A stretch of DNA of 64,000 nt from Enterococcus ureilyticus (GCF_001730315.1 NZ_MIKC01000004.1:62001-126000), one strand, 5' to 3'. Numbered from the stretch's first letter, positions 46,109-55,877 are shown. The notes: generated by a model not told the origin, from the letters alone. Made by a program: numbers and translations.

Positions 46109-46756
46109 ATGAATGAAGTAGTTTTTCCAAAAAAAGCGGACAAAGCGGTGCAAATGGCAGCGTACATGAAAAATTTATTTCCATTTGCAGGTATTGCTGC
46201 GCCTGAGCGAGCGTTGTTAGAAAAAGAGCTTTTAAAAGCGAGTAAAAAAATGACATACACGGAGTTAGTTGATCTAGTTCGATTTTATTATGATAAACCT
46301 GAACGGGAATACCAATATGTTGCAATCGATTTAGCAATCGCCAATGTTAAACGTTTTTCTTTTGAAGAAGTTTTAGGGTTCAAACCTTTCGTGATCGAAA
46401 AAGCCTGGTGGGATAGTGTGGATGCGTGGCGTAAGTTTTTCGGTCTTTGGGGGTTCCAGCATCTAGAAGAAATGCCGCAGTTATTTGAAGCCTTTTTTTG
46501 TGAAGAAGATTTTTGGCACAGACGAATTGCCATTAATCTGCAACTGTTATATAAAGAAAAAACAAACATTGTGTTATTGAAAAAAGCCATTATTTATGAT
46601 AAAACTACAGATGAGTTCTTTGTTCAAAAAGCAATCGGCTGGTCTTTGCGTCAATATAGTAAAACTGATCCTGAGTGGGTCAAGACATTGATCGAGACGA
46701 TCGAATTAAGCCCATTAGCTGTCAGAGAAGGCAGTAAATATTTGCCAAAACCATAG
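46109..46756 (+). CDS. DNA alkylation repair protein (AlkD-like)
   Basis: HEAT-repeat DNA glycosylase family that removes bulky N3/N7-alkyl bases. All-helical, 215 residues. FPFAGIAAPERALLEKELLK near residue 27, EREYQYVAIDLA, and the Trp-rich segment WWDSVDAWRKFFGLW with WHRRIAINLQL match the AlkD fold; the acidic catalytic residue is expected in the WWDSVD segment. Same direction as and 22 bp before a HAD hydrolase gene, perhaps co-transcribed. Confidence 0.87.
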   Translation: MNEVVFPKKADKAVQMAAYMKNLFPFAGIAAPERALLEKELLKASKKMTYTELVDLVRFYYDKPEREYQYVAIDLAIANVKRFSFEEVLGFKPFVIEKAWWDSVDAWRKFFGLWGFQHLEEMPQLFEAFFCEEDFWHRRIAINLQLLYKEKTNIVLLKKAIIYDKTTDEFFVQKAIGWSLRQYSKTDPEWVKTLIETIELSPLAVREGSKYLPKP

Positions 46757-46778
46757 AAAGTGAGCGAGTTATTACGCC

Positions 46779-47555
46779 ATGAGAAGAAAACTTTTTGCAT
46801 TTGATATTGATGGAACATTATTGGGAACAGATAGGCAACCGCTAGAAAGTACCAGAGAAGCATTGAAGATGTTACGACAACAAGGACATCTCGTAACGAT
46901 TGCTACAGGACGCAGTCGATTTATGGCACAAGATATTATTTTAGACTTAGATTTCTCCAATTATGTTCTTTGTAATGGAGCGGCCGCATTTTTAGATCAT
47001 GAACAATACTACCAAAATTTATTGGATGAAAAAGAATTGCACCGTTTTGCCTCAGAAGTAGAAAAAAGAGAAATCGGTTTGGCATATGTTGGCTTGGATG
47101 ATGTGAAAAAAAATAACCATCATCGCCGGAAACAAATGGCTGAAGCGATGGGGTCAATCGATTTTGAAGCACCAGAATATGATTTGAATTTCTATAAAGA
47201 AAATGATGTGTATCAAGCATTAGCTTTTTATGATGAGTCATCAGATGGGCTGTTTGACCATGAATTTTCTAAATTCCGTTTTATTCGTTGGCATTCTGAA
47301 AGTGTGGATATCGTCCCTAATAATGGATCTAAAGCAGCGACCCTGCTGAATTTGGCAGATCGTGTGGGCATCGCTCGTGAAGATATCGTCACATTTGGAG
47401 ATGGTGAAAACGATCGTGAAATGCTGCGGGAAGCGGGGATCGGCGTTGCAATGGGCAATGCCTTGCCCCATATCCAAAAAGAAGCCAAAATCGTGACAGA
47501 TACCAATGACAATGACGGTATTTGGAAAGCGTTGAAAGAATTAAAGGCAATTTAA
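46779..47555 (+). CDS. Cof-type HAD-IIB phosphatase
   Basis: 258-residue HAD phosphatase. Motif I FDIDGTLLGTD at the N-terminus, motif II IATGRS, motif IV TFGDGENDREML near residue 206, then IGVAMGNALPHIQKEA. It is a paralogue of the HAD protein at 17104-17931. The substrate is unknown. AGTGAG lies upstream of the ATG. A strong bidirectional terminator separates it from def. Confidence 0.87.
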   Translation: MRRKLFAFDIDGTLLGTDRQPLESTREALKMLRQQGHLVTIATGRSRFMAQDIILDLDFSNYVLCNGAAAFLDHEQYYQNLLDEKELHRFASEVEKREIGLAYVGLDDVKKNNHHRRKQMAEAMGSIDFEAPEYDLNFYKENDVYQALAFYDESSDGLFDHEFSKFRFIRWHSESVDIVPNNGSKAATLLNLADRVGIAREDIVTFGDGENDREMLREAGIGVAMGNALPHIQKEAKIVTDTNDNDGIWKALKELKAI

Positions 47556-47561
47556 GTTAGC

Positions 47562-47607
47562 AAAAACAGCTCAAGACAAACTAGTACAGTTTGTCTTGAG
47601 CTGTTTT
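47562..47607. terminator. Bidirectional terminator between the HAD gene and def
   Basis: A perfect 20-bp palindrome: AAAACAGCTCAAGACAAACT and its complement around AGTAC. It serves both converging genes. Confidence 0.92.
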
Positions 47608-47608
47608 C

Positions 47609-48172
47609 TTATTCGATCACCAAGACGCCATCTTTCAACGCATAAGGATTTTCTTGATTGATATGATCATAAAACATCACACCATTTAAATGATCGATTT
47701 CATGCTGAACGACGATCGCTTCATAATTTTTCAATCGAATCTTTTGTTTAACGCCAGATGCATCTACATAAGATAACGTGATTTTGTTGTGGCGCACTAC
47801 ATAACCTGGTACTTCACGGTCAACAGATAAACACCCTTCACCTTCCCCAAGACAAGCATCCTGTACGGAATGACTCAAAATCTTCGGATTATACATCACT
47901 GCACTTAAGGTCGGTTCTGGATTTTCCAAATCGCCATTTGGCACGTGGACCGCAATGATTCGTTTTGAAATGTCTAATTGTGGTGCCGCTAAACCAACCC
48001 CACCGCGTAATCCTAATTCTTCTGCTTTGACAGGATCTTGACTATTATGCAAGAATTCCATCATTTCTTCACCTAATTTGATATCTTCATCAGATAGCGG
48101 CAAAGCTACTTCTTTAGCCACTGCTCTAAGTGTTGGGTTTCCTTCACGGATAATATCCTTCATGGTGATCAT
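47609..48172 (-). CDS. def: Peptide deformylase
   Basis: Removes the formyl group from nascent N-terminal Met. It has the three metal-site motifs: [18 protein letters not shown] (Cys ligand) and [11 protein letters not shown] (two His ligands and catalytic Glu). 187 residues with the start [16 protein letters not shown], as in the E. faecalis enzyme. The large insert and C-terminal beta strand (GVLVIE) are of the Gram-positive type II class. Monocistronic; AAGGAGG lies 5-6 bases before the ATG. Confidence 0.95.
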   Translation of the reverse strand: MITMKDIIREGNPTLRAVAKEVALPLSDEDIKLGEEMMEFLHNSQDPVKAEELGLRGGVGLAAPQLDISKRIIAVHVPNGDLENPEPTLSAVMYNPKILSHSVQDACLGEGEGCLSVDREVPGYVVRHNKITLSYVDASGVKQKIRLKNYEAIVVQHEIDHLNGVMFYDHINQENPYALKDGVLVIE

Positions 48173-48349
48173 AGGATAATTCCTCCTTTATATTTAAAAG
48201 ACTCGGTCAGAAACTAAATCTTTCCATTAATGTATTTATTCGCCTATACAGTTTATCACAAAACCATTCGTAATGGGGATAAATTGTTCAAAAAACAATG
48301 GATAAATTGAGCTTGGTCTTGCATTTTAGACAACTTTCCTGTAAAGTAT

Positions 48350-48443
48350 AACTGTATGGAATCATACCGTCTTTTACTTGGTTGTGCGAATCACCAACGC
48401 ATTACTCAGTAAGAAGATGACTATTAAAGAAGAGGTGAAAAAC
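48350..48443 (+). promoter_or_regulatory. rpsO leader with stems, candidate S15 autoregulatory RNA
   Basis: After a -10-like TATAAC (about 48349) the leader has GTATG-gaat-CATAC and TTGGT/ACCAA within an outer TTACT/AGTAA pairing, ending near the ribosome site GAGGTG. S15 represses its own mRNA in several bacteria through different folds; this assignment rests only on position and structure. Confidence 0.4.
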
Positions 48444-48713
48444 ATGGCAATGTCAAAAGAAAAGAAAAACGAAATCATTAGCGAATACGCTCGTCATGAA
48501 GGAGATACTGGTTCACCAGAAGTACAGATCGCTGTATTAACGGCTGATATCAATCACTTGAATGAACACGCTCGCGTTCACAAAAAAGATCACCATTCTT
48601 ACCGTGGACTAATGAAAAAAATTGGACACCGTCGTAACTTGTTAGCTTACCTACGTAAAACTGACATCCAACGTTACCGCGAATTGATCCAACGTTTAGG
48701 ATTACGTCGTTAA
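48444..48713 (+). CDS. rpsO: 30S ribosomal protein S15
   Basis: Small-subunit protein that binds the 16S central domain. It starts [20 protein letters not shown] and contains [14 protein letters not shown] and [21 protein letters not shown]. 89 residues, exact family length. I chose the ATG at 48444 with GAGGTG upstream; the upstream frame to 48378 lies in the leader. It is followed by a terminator, then pnp, the common rpsO-pnp order. Confidence 0.96.
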   Translation: MAMSKEKKNEIISEYARHEGDTGSPEVQIAVLTADINHLNEHARVHKKDHHSYRGLMKKIGHRRNLLAYLRKTDIQRYRELIQRLGLRR

Positions 48714-48718
48714 TCAAA

Positions 48719-48756
48719 AAAGGAAAAGCGAGATTCTTTAAGAACCTCGCTTTTTA
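48719..48756 (+). terminator. Terminator between rpsO and pnp
   Basis: AAAGCGAGATTCTT pairs with AAGAACCTCGCTTT (one mismatch), then TTT. It probably acts partially, since pnp has no obvious strong promoter of its own. Confidence 0.8.
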
Positions 48757-48808
48757 GCTTATTTAAAAGCAAAGGTTCAGTATCCTTAAAATACTAAAAA
48801 ATAATCAT

Positions 48809-48904
48809 CTTTGGAAAGTTTGAATAAATCTACTAACCAAATAAAAGGACTCAATTCGTTTGAATCTTTTCATTTGTTTAGTAGCAAGTCTAACTTCTCC
48901 AAAG
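48809..48904 (+). promoter_or_regulatory. Long stem-loop in the pnp leader
   Basis: A roughly 40-bp imperfect stem: CTTTGGA-AAGTT, CTACTAACCAAAT and AAAGGACTCAA on the 5' side pair with TTTGAATCTTTT, CATTTGTTTAGTAG and AACTTCTCCAAAG on the 3' side, around a TTCG-type loop. It ends 6 bases before the pnp ribosome site AAAGGAG. In E. coli a comparable leader stem is cut by RNase III and lets PNPase repress itself. Confidence 0.7.
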
Positions 48905-48925
48905 AATCAAAGGAGAAACAAGTAA

Positions 48926-51040
48926 ATGACAGAGAAAAAAGTATTTAAAACAACTTGGGGCGGACGCCCTTTACAAGTTGAAGTCGGCCAATTGGCTAAA
49001 CAGGCAAATGGTGCAGTATTAGTACGCTACGGAGAGACTGTTGTACTAAGCGCGGCGGTTGCGTCAAAAGATGCAAGAGATTTTGATTTCTTCCCATTAA
49101 CAGTGAATTATGAAGAAAAAATGTACTCTGTAGGGAAGATTCCAGGCGGATTTATCAAACGTGAAGGTCGTCCAAGTGAACGTGCAACGTTAACTGCTCG
49201 CTTAATCGACCGTCCAATTCGTCCGATGTTTGCTGAAGGCTTCCGTAATGAAGTGCAAATCACAAATACCGTGATGAGTGTGGAACAAGACTGCACACCA
49301 GAAATGGCAGCAATGTTTGGTTCATCTCTAGCTTTAGCCATTTCAGATATTCCATTTGACGGACCGATCGCAGGTGTGGATGTTGGTCGTGTTGATGGTG
49401 AATACGTATTAAACCCAACTGTCGAACAATCTGAAAATACAGATATCGAATTAACGGTTGCTGGAACGAAAAAAGCAATCAACATGGTGGAAAGTGGTGC
49501 CAAAGAAGTATCCGAAGAAGATATGCTTGGTGCGTTACTTTTCGGTTTTGATGCCATCAAAGAATTAGTTGCTTTCCAAGAAGAAATCGTTGCCGCTGTT
49601 GGTAAAGAAAAAATGGAAATCAAGTTATTACAAGTGGATGCTGATTTGAAAAAAGAAATCTTCGCGGCTTACTACGCTTCAATGAAAGAAGCAGTTATGA
49701 CCGAAGAAAAACTCGCTCGTGAAGTCAACATCGATGCAATCAAAGACCAACTAAAAGAAGCCTATGCAGAAAAATTTGCTGGTCACGAAGAAGAAGCGCA
49801 AGTGGCGAAAGAAGTTAAACAAATCGCAGAAGATCTAGAAAAAGACGTGGTTCGTGAATTGATCACGATTGATAAAATCCGTCCTGATGGTCGTAAATTA
49901 GACGAAATCCGTCCATTGGCGTCAGAAGTTGGTATTTTACCACGCGTTCATGGTTCTGGATTATTCACGCGTGGACAAACTCAAGCCTTGTCTGTCGTGA
50001 CGTTAGCACCGCTTGGGGAACACCAAATCATTGATGGTTTAGGTGTAGAAGACAGCAAACGTTTCATTCATCATTATAATTTCCCGCAATTCTCTGTTGG
50101 TTCAACAGGTCGTGCTGGCTCTCCTGGTCGTCGTGAAATCGGTCACGGTGCCTTAGGTGAACGTGCAATGGCGCAAATTATTCCAAGTGAAGCGGACTTC
50201 CCTTACATGATCCGTGTAGTATCAGAAGTCTTAGAATCAAATGGTTCTTCTTCACAAGCAAGTATCTGTGCTGGAATTTTAGCATTGATGGATGCTGGTG
50301 TACCAATTAAAGCACCAGTTGCCGGAATTGCGATGGGACTTGTCAGTGATGGTGAAAACTATACGATTTTAACAGATATCCAAGGACTAGAAGATCACCT
50401 AGGCGACATGGACTTTAAAGTTGCTGGGACTAAAGATGGAATTACTGCTTTACAAATGGATATCAAAATCCAAGGAATCACGGAACAAATCTTGACAGAA
50501 GCATTGACTCAAGCGAAAAAAGCCCGTATGGAAATTCTTGCAGAATTGACATCAACATTGGCTGAACCTCGTCCAGAGTTAAGCAAATATGCACCTAAGA
50601 TCGAAATGATCCAAATCGCCCCAGCTAAAATCAAAGATGTGATTGGTAAAGGTGGAGAAACCATCAACGGAATCATTGATGAAACTGGCGTGAAGATCGA
50701 TATTGACCAAGAAGGTAATGTAAGTATTGCCTCTGCTGATGCAGATATGATCAAAAAAGCGATCAAGATCATTGAAGAGTTGACAAAAGAAGTTGAAGTT
50801 GGACAAGTTTACCTTGGTAAAGTCGTTCGTATCGAAAAATTCGGCGCATTTGTTAACTTGATCAAAGGAAAAGATGGACTCGTTCATATTTCTCAATTGG
50901 CCAATGAACGTGTAAATAACGTTGAAGATGTTGTGAAACTTGGCGACGAAGTCCTTGTAAAAGTTATGGAAATCGACAAACAAGGCCGTGTCAACGTATC
51001 TCGTAAAGCATTATTGACTGAAGAAAACAAAGAAAAATAA
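48926..51040 (+). CDS. pnp: Polyribonucleotide nucleotidyltransferase (PNPase)
   Basis: Phosphorolytic 3'-5' exoribonuclease of the RNA degradosome. Two RNase PH domains ([20 protein letters not shown] at the start; [14 protein letters not shown] and [20 protein letters not shown] in the second), a KH domain ([20 protein letters not shown]) and an S1 domain ([20 protein letters not shown]). 704 residues. AAAGGAG lies upstream of the ATG at 48926. Confidence 0.96.
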   Translation: MTEKKVFKTTWGGRPLQVEVGQLAKQANGAVLVRYGETVVLSAAVASKDARDFDFFPLTVNYEEKMYSVGKIPGGFIKREGRPSERATLTARLIDRPIRPMFAEGFRNEVQITNTVMSVEQDCTPEMAAMFGSSLALAISDIPFDGPIAGVDVGRVDGEYVLNPTVEQSENTDIELTVAGTKKAINMVESGAKEVSEEDMLGALLFGFDAIKELVAFQEEIVAAVGKEKMEIKLLQVDADLKKEIFAAYYASMKEAVMTEEKLAREVNIDAIKDQLKEAYAEKFAGHEEEAQVAKEVKQIAEDLEKDVVRELITIDKIRPDGRKLDEIRPLASEVGILPRVHGSGLFTRGQTQALSVVTLAPLGEHQIIDGLGVEDSKRFIHHYNFPQFSVGSTGRAGSPGRREIGHGALGERAMAQIIPSEADFPYMIRVVSEVLESNGSSSQASICAGILALMDAGVPIKAPVAGIAMGLVSDGENYTILTDIQGLEDHLGDMDFKVAGTKDGITALQMDIKIQGITEQILTEALTQAKKARMEILAELTSTLAEPRPELSKYAPKIEMIQIAPAKIKDVIGKGGETINGIIDETGVKIDIDQEGNVSIASADADMIKKAIKIIEELTKEVEVGQVYLGKVVRIEKFGAFVNLIKGKDGLVHISQLANERVNNVEDVVKLGDEVLVKVMEIDKQGRVNVSRKALLTEENKEK

Positions 51041-51226
51041 GCAACAGAAGTTTGCTTTTGATTTAGAGCCGATTAAAGCAGAGCATGGCGTTTAGCCTGC
51101 TCTGTTTTTTTGTGAAAACAATAATATTTAATAAAAAAATGTAAAGACGTACCACAGCTCTTTTGTTTGCTTCCAATTAGTGGTAAAATTATTGCTATCA
51201 GTCTAAAGATTAGTCGGGGTGTCGAT

Positions 51227-52087
51227 GTGAAAAAATTTAATCCAAATAAAAATATAATTATCACGCTGATCGTAGTGATTATTGTGGTAACCATCATTAG
51301 TTTGACTGCGGCTAACAGAGCCAATAGTGGAAAAACCAATCTTGGGCAATCTGCAGTCAATGACAGCGTAGGGTTTATTGACAAAGTGATTTCGTTTCCA
51401 GGTAGGGTGATCGGCAATAGCGTATCATCGATTAGTACATTATTTAACACCTATGATGAAAACGAACGCTTAAAAGAAAGAATCGATGGATATGGCGAGC
51501 TATCGATTCAAAACGACAACTTGAAAAAAGAAAATGAAACATTGAAAAAAGAATTAGCACTAAATGAGACCTTAGGGAACTATGAGAAAGTAACAGCGAC
51601 GGTTGTCTCACGTTCGCCAGATATGTGGCAAGACTTATTGATTGTTGATCGTGGTTCGAATGATGGCATTGAACCCGATATGGCCGTTTTAGCGCAAAAA
51701 GGGTTGATTGGACGTGTCATCGAAGTGAATGCAACCTCTTCTAAAGTAGAACTATTAACGTCTAAAAACCAAAATTCAAATCATTTCCCAATTCAGATCA
51801 ATTCTGAAAAAGGCGATTCTTACGGGTTATTAAAGGATTATAATGATAAAGAAAATACCCTGATCGTCAGCCAATTGGTAGGAGATATGGAGATCAAAGA
51901 AGGCGATATTGTACAAACATCCGGCTTAGGACAAAATTCTCCAGCAAATCTGCCTGTTGGTGTCGTTCAAAAAGTCAAACCAGATAGCTATGGCTTGGAT
52001 AGAGAAGTTTACGTCAAACCATATGCGGATATGTATGGTATACCCGTTGTTACAATCATCAAACGATTAGCTGGAGCGGGGGAATGA
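51227..52087 (+). CDS. mreC: Rod shape-determining protein MreC
   Basis: Membrane-anchored scaffold of peripheral cell-wall synthesis. One N-terminal helix (IIITLIVVIIVVTIISL), a coiled coil (about residues 65-105, IDGYGELSIQNDNLKKENET), then the two beta-barrel domains (VDRGSNDGIEPDMAVLAQKG). I chose the GTG at 51227 (MKKFNPNKN) with GGGGTG upstream; the frame extends to 51167. About 286 residues. Followed 7 bp later by mreD. In ovococci MreCD act without MreB. Confidence 0.92.
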   Translation: MKKFNPNKNIIITLIVVIIVVTIISLTAANRANSGKTNLGQSAVNDSVGFIDKVISFPGRVIGNSVSSISTLFNTYDENERLKERIDGYGELSIQNDNLKKENETLKKELALNETLGNYEKVTATVVSRSPDMWQDLLIVDRGSNDGIEPDMAVLAQKGLIGRVIEVNATSSKVELLTSKNQNSNHFPIQINSEKGDSYGLLKDYNDKENTLIVSQLVGDMEIKEGDIVQTSGLGQNSPANLPVGVVQKVKPDSYGLDREVYVKPYADMYGIPVVTIIKRLAGAGE

Positions 52088-52094
52088 TGGACTA

Positions 52095-52604
52095 ATGATA
52101 CGTAAAGAAAATGTTAAATACTACGCTCCCGTTGTTTTCTTTTTATTGATGCTGGTGGATGGTCAAATGACCCAAGCGGCAGCAAATATAACGGATAACG
52201 TCTATTTTGCAAATGCGCATTTTATGTTATTGGCCTTTTTGATGGCGGTACCTAACTTGTCTAAACGTTATTTGCTGATCACATCGGTGGTTTTGGGATT
52301 GATTTGTGATAGCTATTATATCGGCATCATTGGAATCTACACGGTTGCGCTGACAGCAACAGTCATGATGATGTATCGATTTCAGCGAGTAGTGCATACG
52401 AATCTACCAACGGCATTCTTTGGGATGATCATTTTTGTGACGGCATATGAACTAATTGCGGTAGGATTACAAGTTATTTTCAAATTATCAAATGTCGCAC
52501 CATTGTTATTTATCACTAAAGTTTTAGGTCCGACATTACTATTCAATATGTTGATATTCGTTATTTTTTCTTATCCATTGAAGAGGCTATTCGCTAATGA
52601 ATAG
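52095..52604 (+). CDS. mreD: Rod shape-determining protein MreD
   Basis: Polytopic membrane protein, 169 residues, with about five helices (for example YYAPVVFFLLMLVDGQM, YIGIIGIYTVALTATVMMM, VLGPTLLFNMLIFVIFSYP). It partners MreC in the elongation machinery. Its last codons and stop lie inside the terminator stem at 52581-52612. Confidence 0.88.
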   Translation: MIRKENVKYYAPVVFFLLMLVDGQMTQAAANITDNVYFANAHFMLLAFLMAVPNLSKRYLLITSVVLGLICDSYYIGIIGIYTVALTATVMMMYRFQRVVHTNLPTAFFGMIIFVTAYELIAVGLQVIFKLSNVAPLLFITKVLGPTLLFNMLIFVIFSYPLKRLFANE

Positions 52605-52612
52605 TCTCTTTT
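52581..52612 (+). terminator. Terminator overlapping the end of mreD
   Basis: AAGAGGCTATTC pairs with GAATAGTCTCTT (one mismatch), then TTTTT. The mreD stop TAG is in the 3' arm. Confidence 0.8.
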
Positions 52613-52720
52613 TCAATGTGCGGAGTCCAAATATACCAATATGCTAATGTTTTACTTTAGTTGTAAAAGTGAGGAGATATAATTATTCGTGTTATTTAAT
52701 TTGGCGGCATGAAATATTTT

Positions 52721-52764
52721 TGTAATATCCTTTTTATCTGTATGTCATACTGCTATGGTACAAT
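52721..52764 (+). promoter_or_regulatory. Promoter block of the CHAP-like hydrolase gene
   Basis: TGTAAT (52721), TGTATG (52739) and TACAAT (52759-52764). The same three boxes with identical spacing (18 and 20 bp) occur before sagA at 54351-54394. No TTGACA-like -35 is present, which fits an activator-dependent promoter. TGT-A half sites recall WalR, but the usual 11-bp spacing is not seen. Confidence 0.55.
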
Positions 52765-52845
52765 TAGCACGTTGCAAAATTATAAGACCGAAAAAATACT
52801 CAGAAATCATAAAATATATAAAGTAAATGTCGGAGGAATTCAAGA

Positions 52846-54171
52846 GTGAAAAAAAGTATATTATCAGCTTTGATGGTTTGTTCAATCACGCTTACTTCTG
52901 CTGCTGTGCCTATGGCAGCAATTGCAGATGAGTATGATACAAAGATCGACCAACAAGATGTAATCATTAATGGACTAAAAACAAAAGAATCAGAAGCCGC
53001 AGCTAAATTAGCAACAATCGAATCAGATATGCTGACTACTGCTACAAAAATCGATGAATTAACGGCGAAAGAAAAAACGCTGAAAGATGAAATCACAACC
53101 TTATATGGTGAAATTTCAGATTTGAATGTTCGGATTCAAAAAAGAGAAGTTCAAATGCGTAATCAAGCTCGTGACGTACAAGTCAGTGGCTCAAGTACTA
53201 GCTATTTAGATGTTATCCTTAATTCTGAATCGATTTCAGATGCGATCAGCCGTGTACAAGGGATCACAACATTGGTCAATGCTAATAATGACCTATTAGA
53301 GCAACAAAATTCTGATAAAAAAGACGTAGAAGATAAGACAAAAACAGTTGAATCACAAATCTCTGTTTTAGAAACTTCTACAAAAGAATTGACGGATCAA
53401 CAAGCTTCGCTGAATACATTGAAACTAGAACAAGAAATTGCTAAAAATGAACTAGAAGCACAACGCTCGACAGAAGAAAGCAAGAAATCAGAGTATGTGG
53501 ATCAAAAAGCCGCAGCTCAAAAGAAATTAGCAGAAGAACAAGCAAAGCAAGCTAAACAGCAAGAAGCACAAAGAAAAGCGGAAGCCGAAGCTGCGGTTAA
53601 GTTAGCGGAAGCGCAAGCAGCTAATCCAGGTCTTGCTCAAACGAATGTTGTAGAAGAAAATGGCACGACCAACACAGCCCAAGCAGCACCCACACCAGAA
53701 AAACCTAGCAATAATGGGAACACTGGCGGCAGCAGTATTGGTACAGGCGGCGTCTCAGAAGCGAAGAAAAGAGCCGCTCAAATTGCCTTAAATTCAGTTG
53801 GACAAACCAATCCTACTGGCTGGGGACAAAGTGGCGAATGTATTGTAGCTGTCCAAAATTGGCTAAATGCAGCAGGTATCAGATTCTCACCAGGCGGCCC
53901 TCACAGTGGCTATACGCAATCCGGTGCAGTTCAAGTCTCTTGGTCTGATGTCCAAGTCGGTGATGTTGTGCAATATGAAAACTCACTTAGTCCGGATGCA
54001 TGGTTAGATGGCGTTCATACAGTCCTTGTCGTGGGTGTCAATGGCAGTTCAGTTCAGATCGTTGAATCAAATAATCCAGCAGGTTCGGGTTATGTTTCAA
54101 CTACTACAGGTTGGACACCGAGTCCATATGCAGCAAACTTTAGAGCGGTTGTATGGCGTTTTCCAGGATAA
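52846..54171 (+). CDS. Secreted PcsB/SagA-like cell-wall hydrolase with CHAP-like C-terminal domain
   Basis: 441 residues with a signal peptide (cleavage likely after IADs Ala27, before DEYDTK), a long coiled-coil domain (about residues 30-250) like PcsB/SagA with NQARDVQVSGSSTSYLDVIL, a low-complexity linker, and a C-terminal domain from about 305. The catalytic Cys is expected in GECIVAVQNWL and His in DGVHTVLVVG, with Asn in VESNN, the order seen in CHAP/NlpC-P60 enzymes. The coiled coil is closely related to that of the next gene, but the C-terminal domain is unrelated to its NlpC/P60 domain. GTG start with GGAGG upstream. Confidence 0.8.
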   Translation: MKKSILSALMVCSITLTSAAVPMAAIADEYDTKIDQQDVIINGLKTKESEAAAKLATIESDMLTTATKIDELTAKEKTLKDEITTLYGEISDLNVRIQKREVQMRNQARDVQVSGSSTSYLDVILNSESISDAISRVQGITTLVNANNDLLEQQNSDKKDVEDKTKTVESQISVLETSTKELTDQQASLNTLKLEQEIAKNELEAQRSTEESKKSEYVDQKAAAQKKLAEEQAKQAKQQEAQRKAEAEAAVKLAEAQAANPGLAQTNVVEENGTTNTAQAAPTPEKPSNNGNTGGSSIGTGGVSEAKKRAAQIALNSVGQTNPTGWGQSGECIVAVQNWLNAAGIRFSPGGPHSGYTQSGAVQVSWSDVQVGDVVQYENSLSPDAWLDGVHTVLVVGVNGSSVQIVESNNPAGSGYVSTTTGWTPSPYAANFRAVVWRFPG

Positions 54172-54188
54172 TTAAAAGATAAAATAAT

Positions 54189-54230
54189 TCCTTATCAGAA
54201 AAAATGTATATGGTTTTTCTGATAGGGATT
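54189..54230 (+). terminator. Terminator after the CHAP-like gene
   Basis: CCTTATCAGAAAAA pairs with TTTTTCTGATAGGG. The T run after the stem is short. Confidence 0.6.
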
Positions 54231-54350
54231 ATTTGTAATATACCATCGAGTGGGGTATGGTAAGAGGACTGAACTTGATAAGTCCTATTTAGATAGCTAA
54301 ATACGGCTATGTTCAACTGTCATTCTTACCTTTCAAAAATGAAATACTCC

Positions 54351-54394
54351 TGTAACATTATTTTTATATGTATGACATGTGATTATGATACAAT
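54351..54394 (+). promoter_or_regulatory. Promoter block of sagA
   Basis: TGTAAC (54351), TGTATG (54369) and TACAAT (54389-54394). About three quarters of the 44 positions match the block before the preceding gene. It indicates common control of the two hydrolases. Confidence 0.55.
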
Positions 54395-54471
54395 GAGTTC
54401 GTTGTTAATAAAAGAATGAAAATTACTCAAAAGATGAATTTATTATAAGTAAAAAGTCGGAGGAATGAATA

Positions 54472-55776
54472 GTGAAGAAAAGTGTATTGCCATTACTAAT
54501 GATTTGTTCATTAGCCCTTACAGCTGTAGCACCAATGGTTTCATTAGCAGATGAAGTGGACTCAAAAATTCAACAAAAAGATCAAGCAATTTCAGGATTG
54601 AAATCTCAAGAAGCCGATGCGCAAAGCCAAGTGGCTGCTGTACAAAGTCAAGTTGCTTCTATTAACGAAAAAGCAGAAGAATTATTAGCTGAACAAGGTA
54701 CATTAAGAGAAACATCTGCAAACTTAGAAAAAGAAATCACTCAATTAACAAAACGTATCGAAAAACGTGAAGTTGCGATTCAAAATCAAGCACGTGACGT
54801 ACAAGTTAATGGAAATAGCACAAGCTATATGGATGCATTATTGAATGCAAAATCAGTTTCTGATGCGATCACTCGTGTGACTGCAATGTCTACGATTGTT
54901 AATGCAAACAATGATTTAGTGAAACAACAACAAGAAGACAAAAAATCAGTAGAAACTAAAAAAGCTGAAAACGAAGAAAAATTACAAGAATTACAAGATA
55001 ATCAAGTTGAACTTGAAGCGCAAAAAGGTGAACTTGTTAAAGCCGAAGCAGATTTGAATGTATTACAAACAACATTAGCTGCTGAAAGAGCAACTGCTGA
55101 AGATCAAAAAGCTGGCTTAGTGAAAGAAAAAGAAGCAGCTGTAGCAGAACAAGCTCGTATTGCTGCACAAGAAAAAGCAGCTACTGAAAATGCTAAAAAA
55201 GCAGCTGAAGAAACTGCAGCGGCTAAAACAACAGCGACTACAGAACAATCATCAAGCACAACTGCTTCATCAGAAGAAACTAGCTCTACTGATACTGGAA
55301 GCGTAACACCTCCATCAGGAGGCGGTAGCCAACAAGTGACTCCTCCATCAGGTGGCGGCGGCGGTCAAGAAGTAACACCTCCAGCTCCAGGGGGAGGAGG
55401 CGGTGGTCAAGTAACACCACCACCATCAACTGGCGGTTCTGCAATTTCTATTGCAGCAGCACAAGTTGGTAAACCTTATGTTTGGGGTGCGCAAGGACCA
55501 GATAGTTTTGACTGCTCTGGATTAGTTTATTACGCATTCGCAGCTACTGGACGTCAATTAGGACGCGTTACTACTGCACAAGAAAGTGCTGGTACACGTA
55601 TCTCTGTAGCAGAAGCTCAAGCTGGAGATTTATATTTCTGGGGTAGCCCAGGTGCTTCTTATCACGTAGCGATTGCTACTGGTGGCGGCGGTTATATCCA
55701 TGCAGGTGATCCAAGTACAGGTGTTCAATATAGCAATGTTGGTTCATTTACACCAAGCTTTGCTGTACGTATGTAA
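54472..55776 (+). CDS. sagA: SagA-type secreted NlpC/P60 peptidoglycan endopeptidase
   Basis: 434 residues. Signal peptide with likely cleavage after Ala26 (SLA-DEVDSK), coiled coil (about 28-250) with NQARDVQVNGNSTSYMDALL, a Ser/Thr then Gly/Pro linker with repeated VTPPSGGG-type units (about 280-325), and a C-terminal NlpC/P60 domain: Cys in DSFDCSGLVYYAF, His in SYHVAIATG, and a third polar residue in YIHAGDP. SagA of E. faecium cuts peptidoglycan stem peptides and is needed for daughter-cell separation; its products activate host NOD2. GTG start with GGAGG upstream. Confidence 0.88.
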   Translation: MKKSVLPLLMICSLALTAVAPMVSLADEVDSKIQQKDQAISGLKSQEADAQSQVAAVQSQVASINEKAEELLAEQGTLRETSANLEKEITQLTKRIEKREVAIQNQARDVQVNGNSTSYMDALLNAKSVSDAITRVTAMSTIVNANNDLVKQQQEDKKSVETKKAENEEKLQELQDNQVELEAQKGELVKAEADLNVLQTTLAAERATAEDQKAGLVKEKEAAVAEQARIAAQEKAATENAKKAAEETAAAKTTATTEQSSSTTASSEETSSTDTGSVTPPSGGGSQQVTPPSGGGGGQEVTPPAPGGGGGGQVTPPPSTGGSAISIAAAQVGKPYVWGAQGPDSFDCSGLVYYAFAATGRQLGRVTTAQESAGTRISVAEAQAGDLYFWGSPGASYHVAIATGGGGYIHAGDPSTGVQYSNVGSFTPSFAVRM

Positions 55777-55797
55777 TCAAATTTAATCCAATATTTT

Positions 55798-55828
55798 AAG
55801 AATCAGACAGCTGTCTGATTCTTTTTTT
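55798..55828 (+). terminator. Terminator after sagA
   Basis: A perfect palindrome AGAATCAGACAG/CTGTCTGATTCT with TTTTTTT. Confidence 0.92.
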
Positions 55829-55841
55829 ACATGTAAATTAA

Positions 55842-55877
55842 AAGAAGTTTCAACGGAAAATACGTTGAAACTTCTTA
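55842..55877. terminator. Terminator of the M3 peptidase gene
   Basis: A perfect 14-bp stem AAGAAGTTTCAACG/CGTTGAAACTTCTT. On the minus strand it follows the peptidase stop; the flanking T run is interrupted (TTTAATT). Confidence 0.75.
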
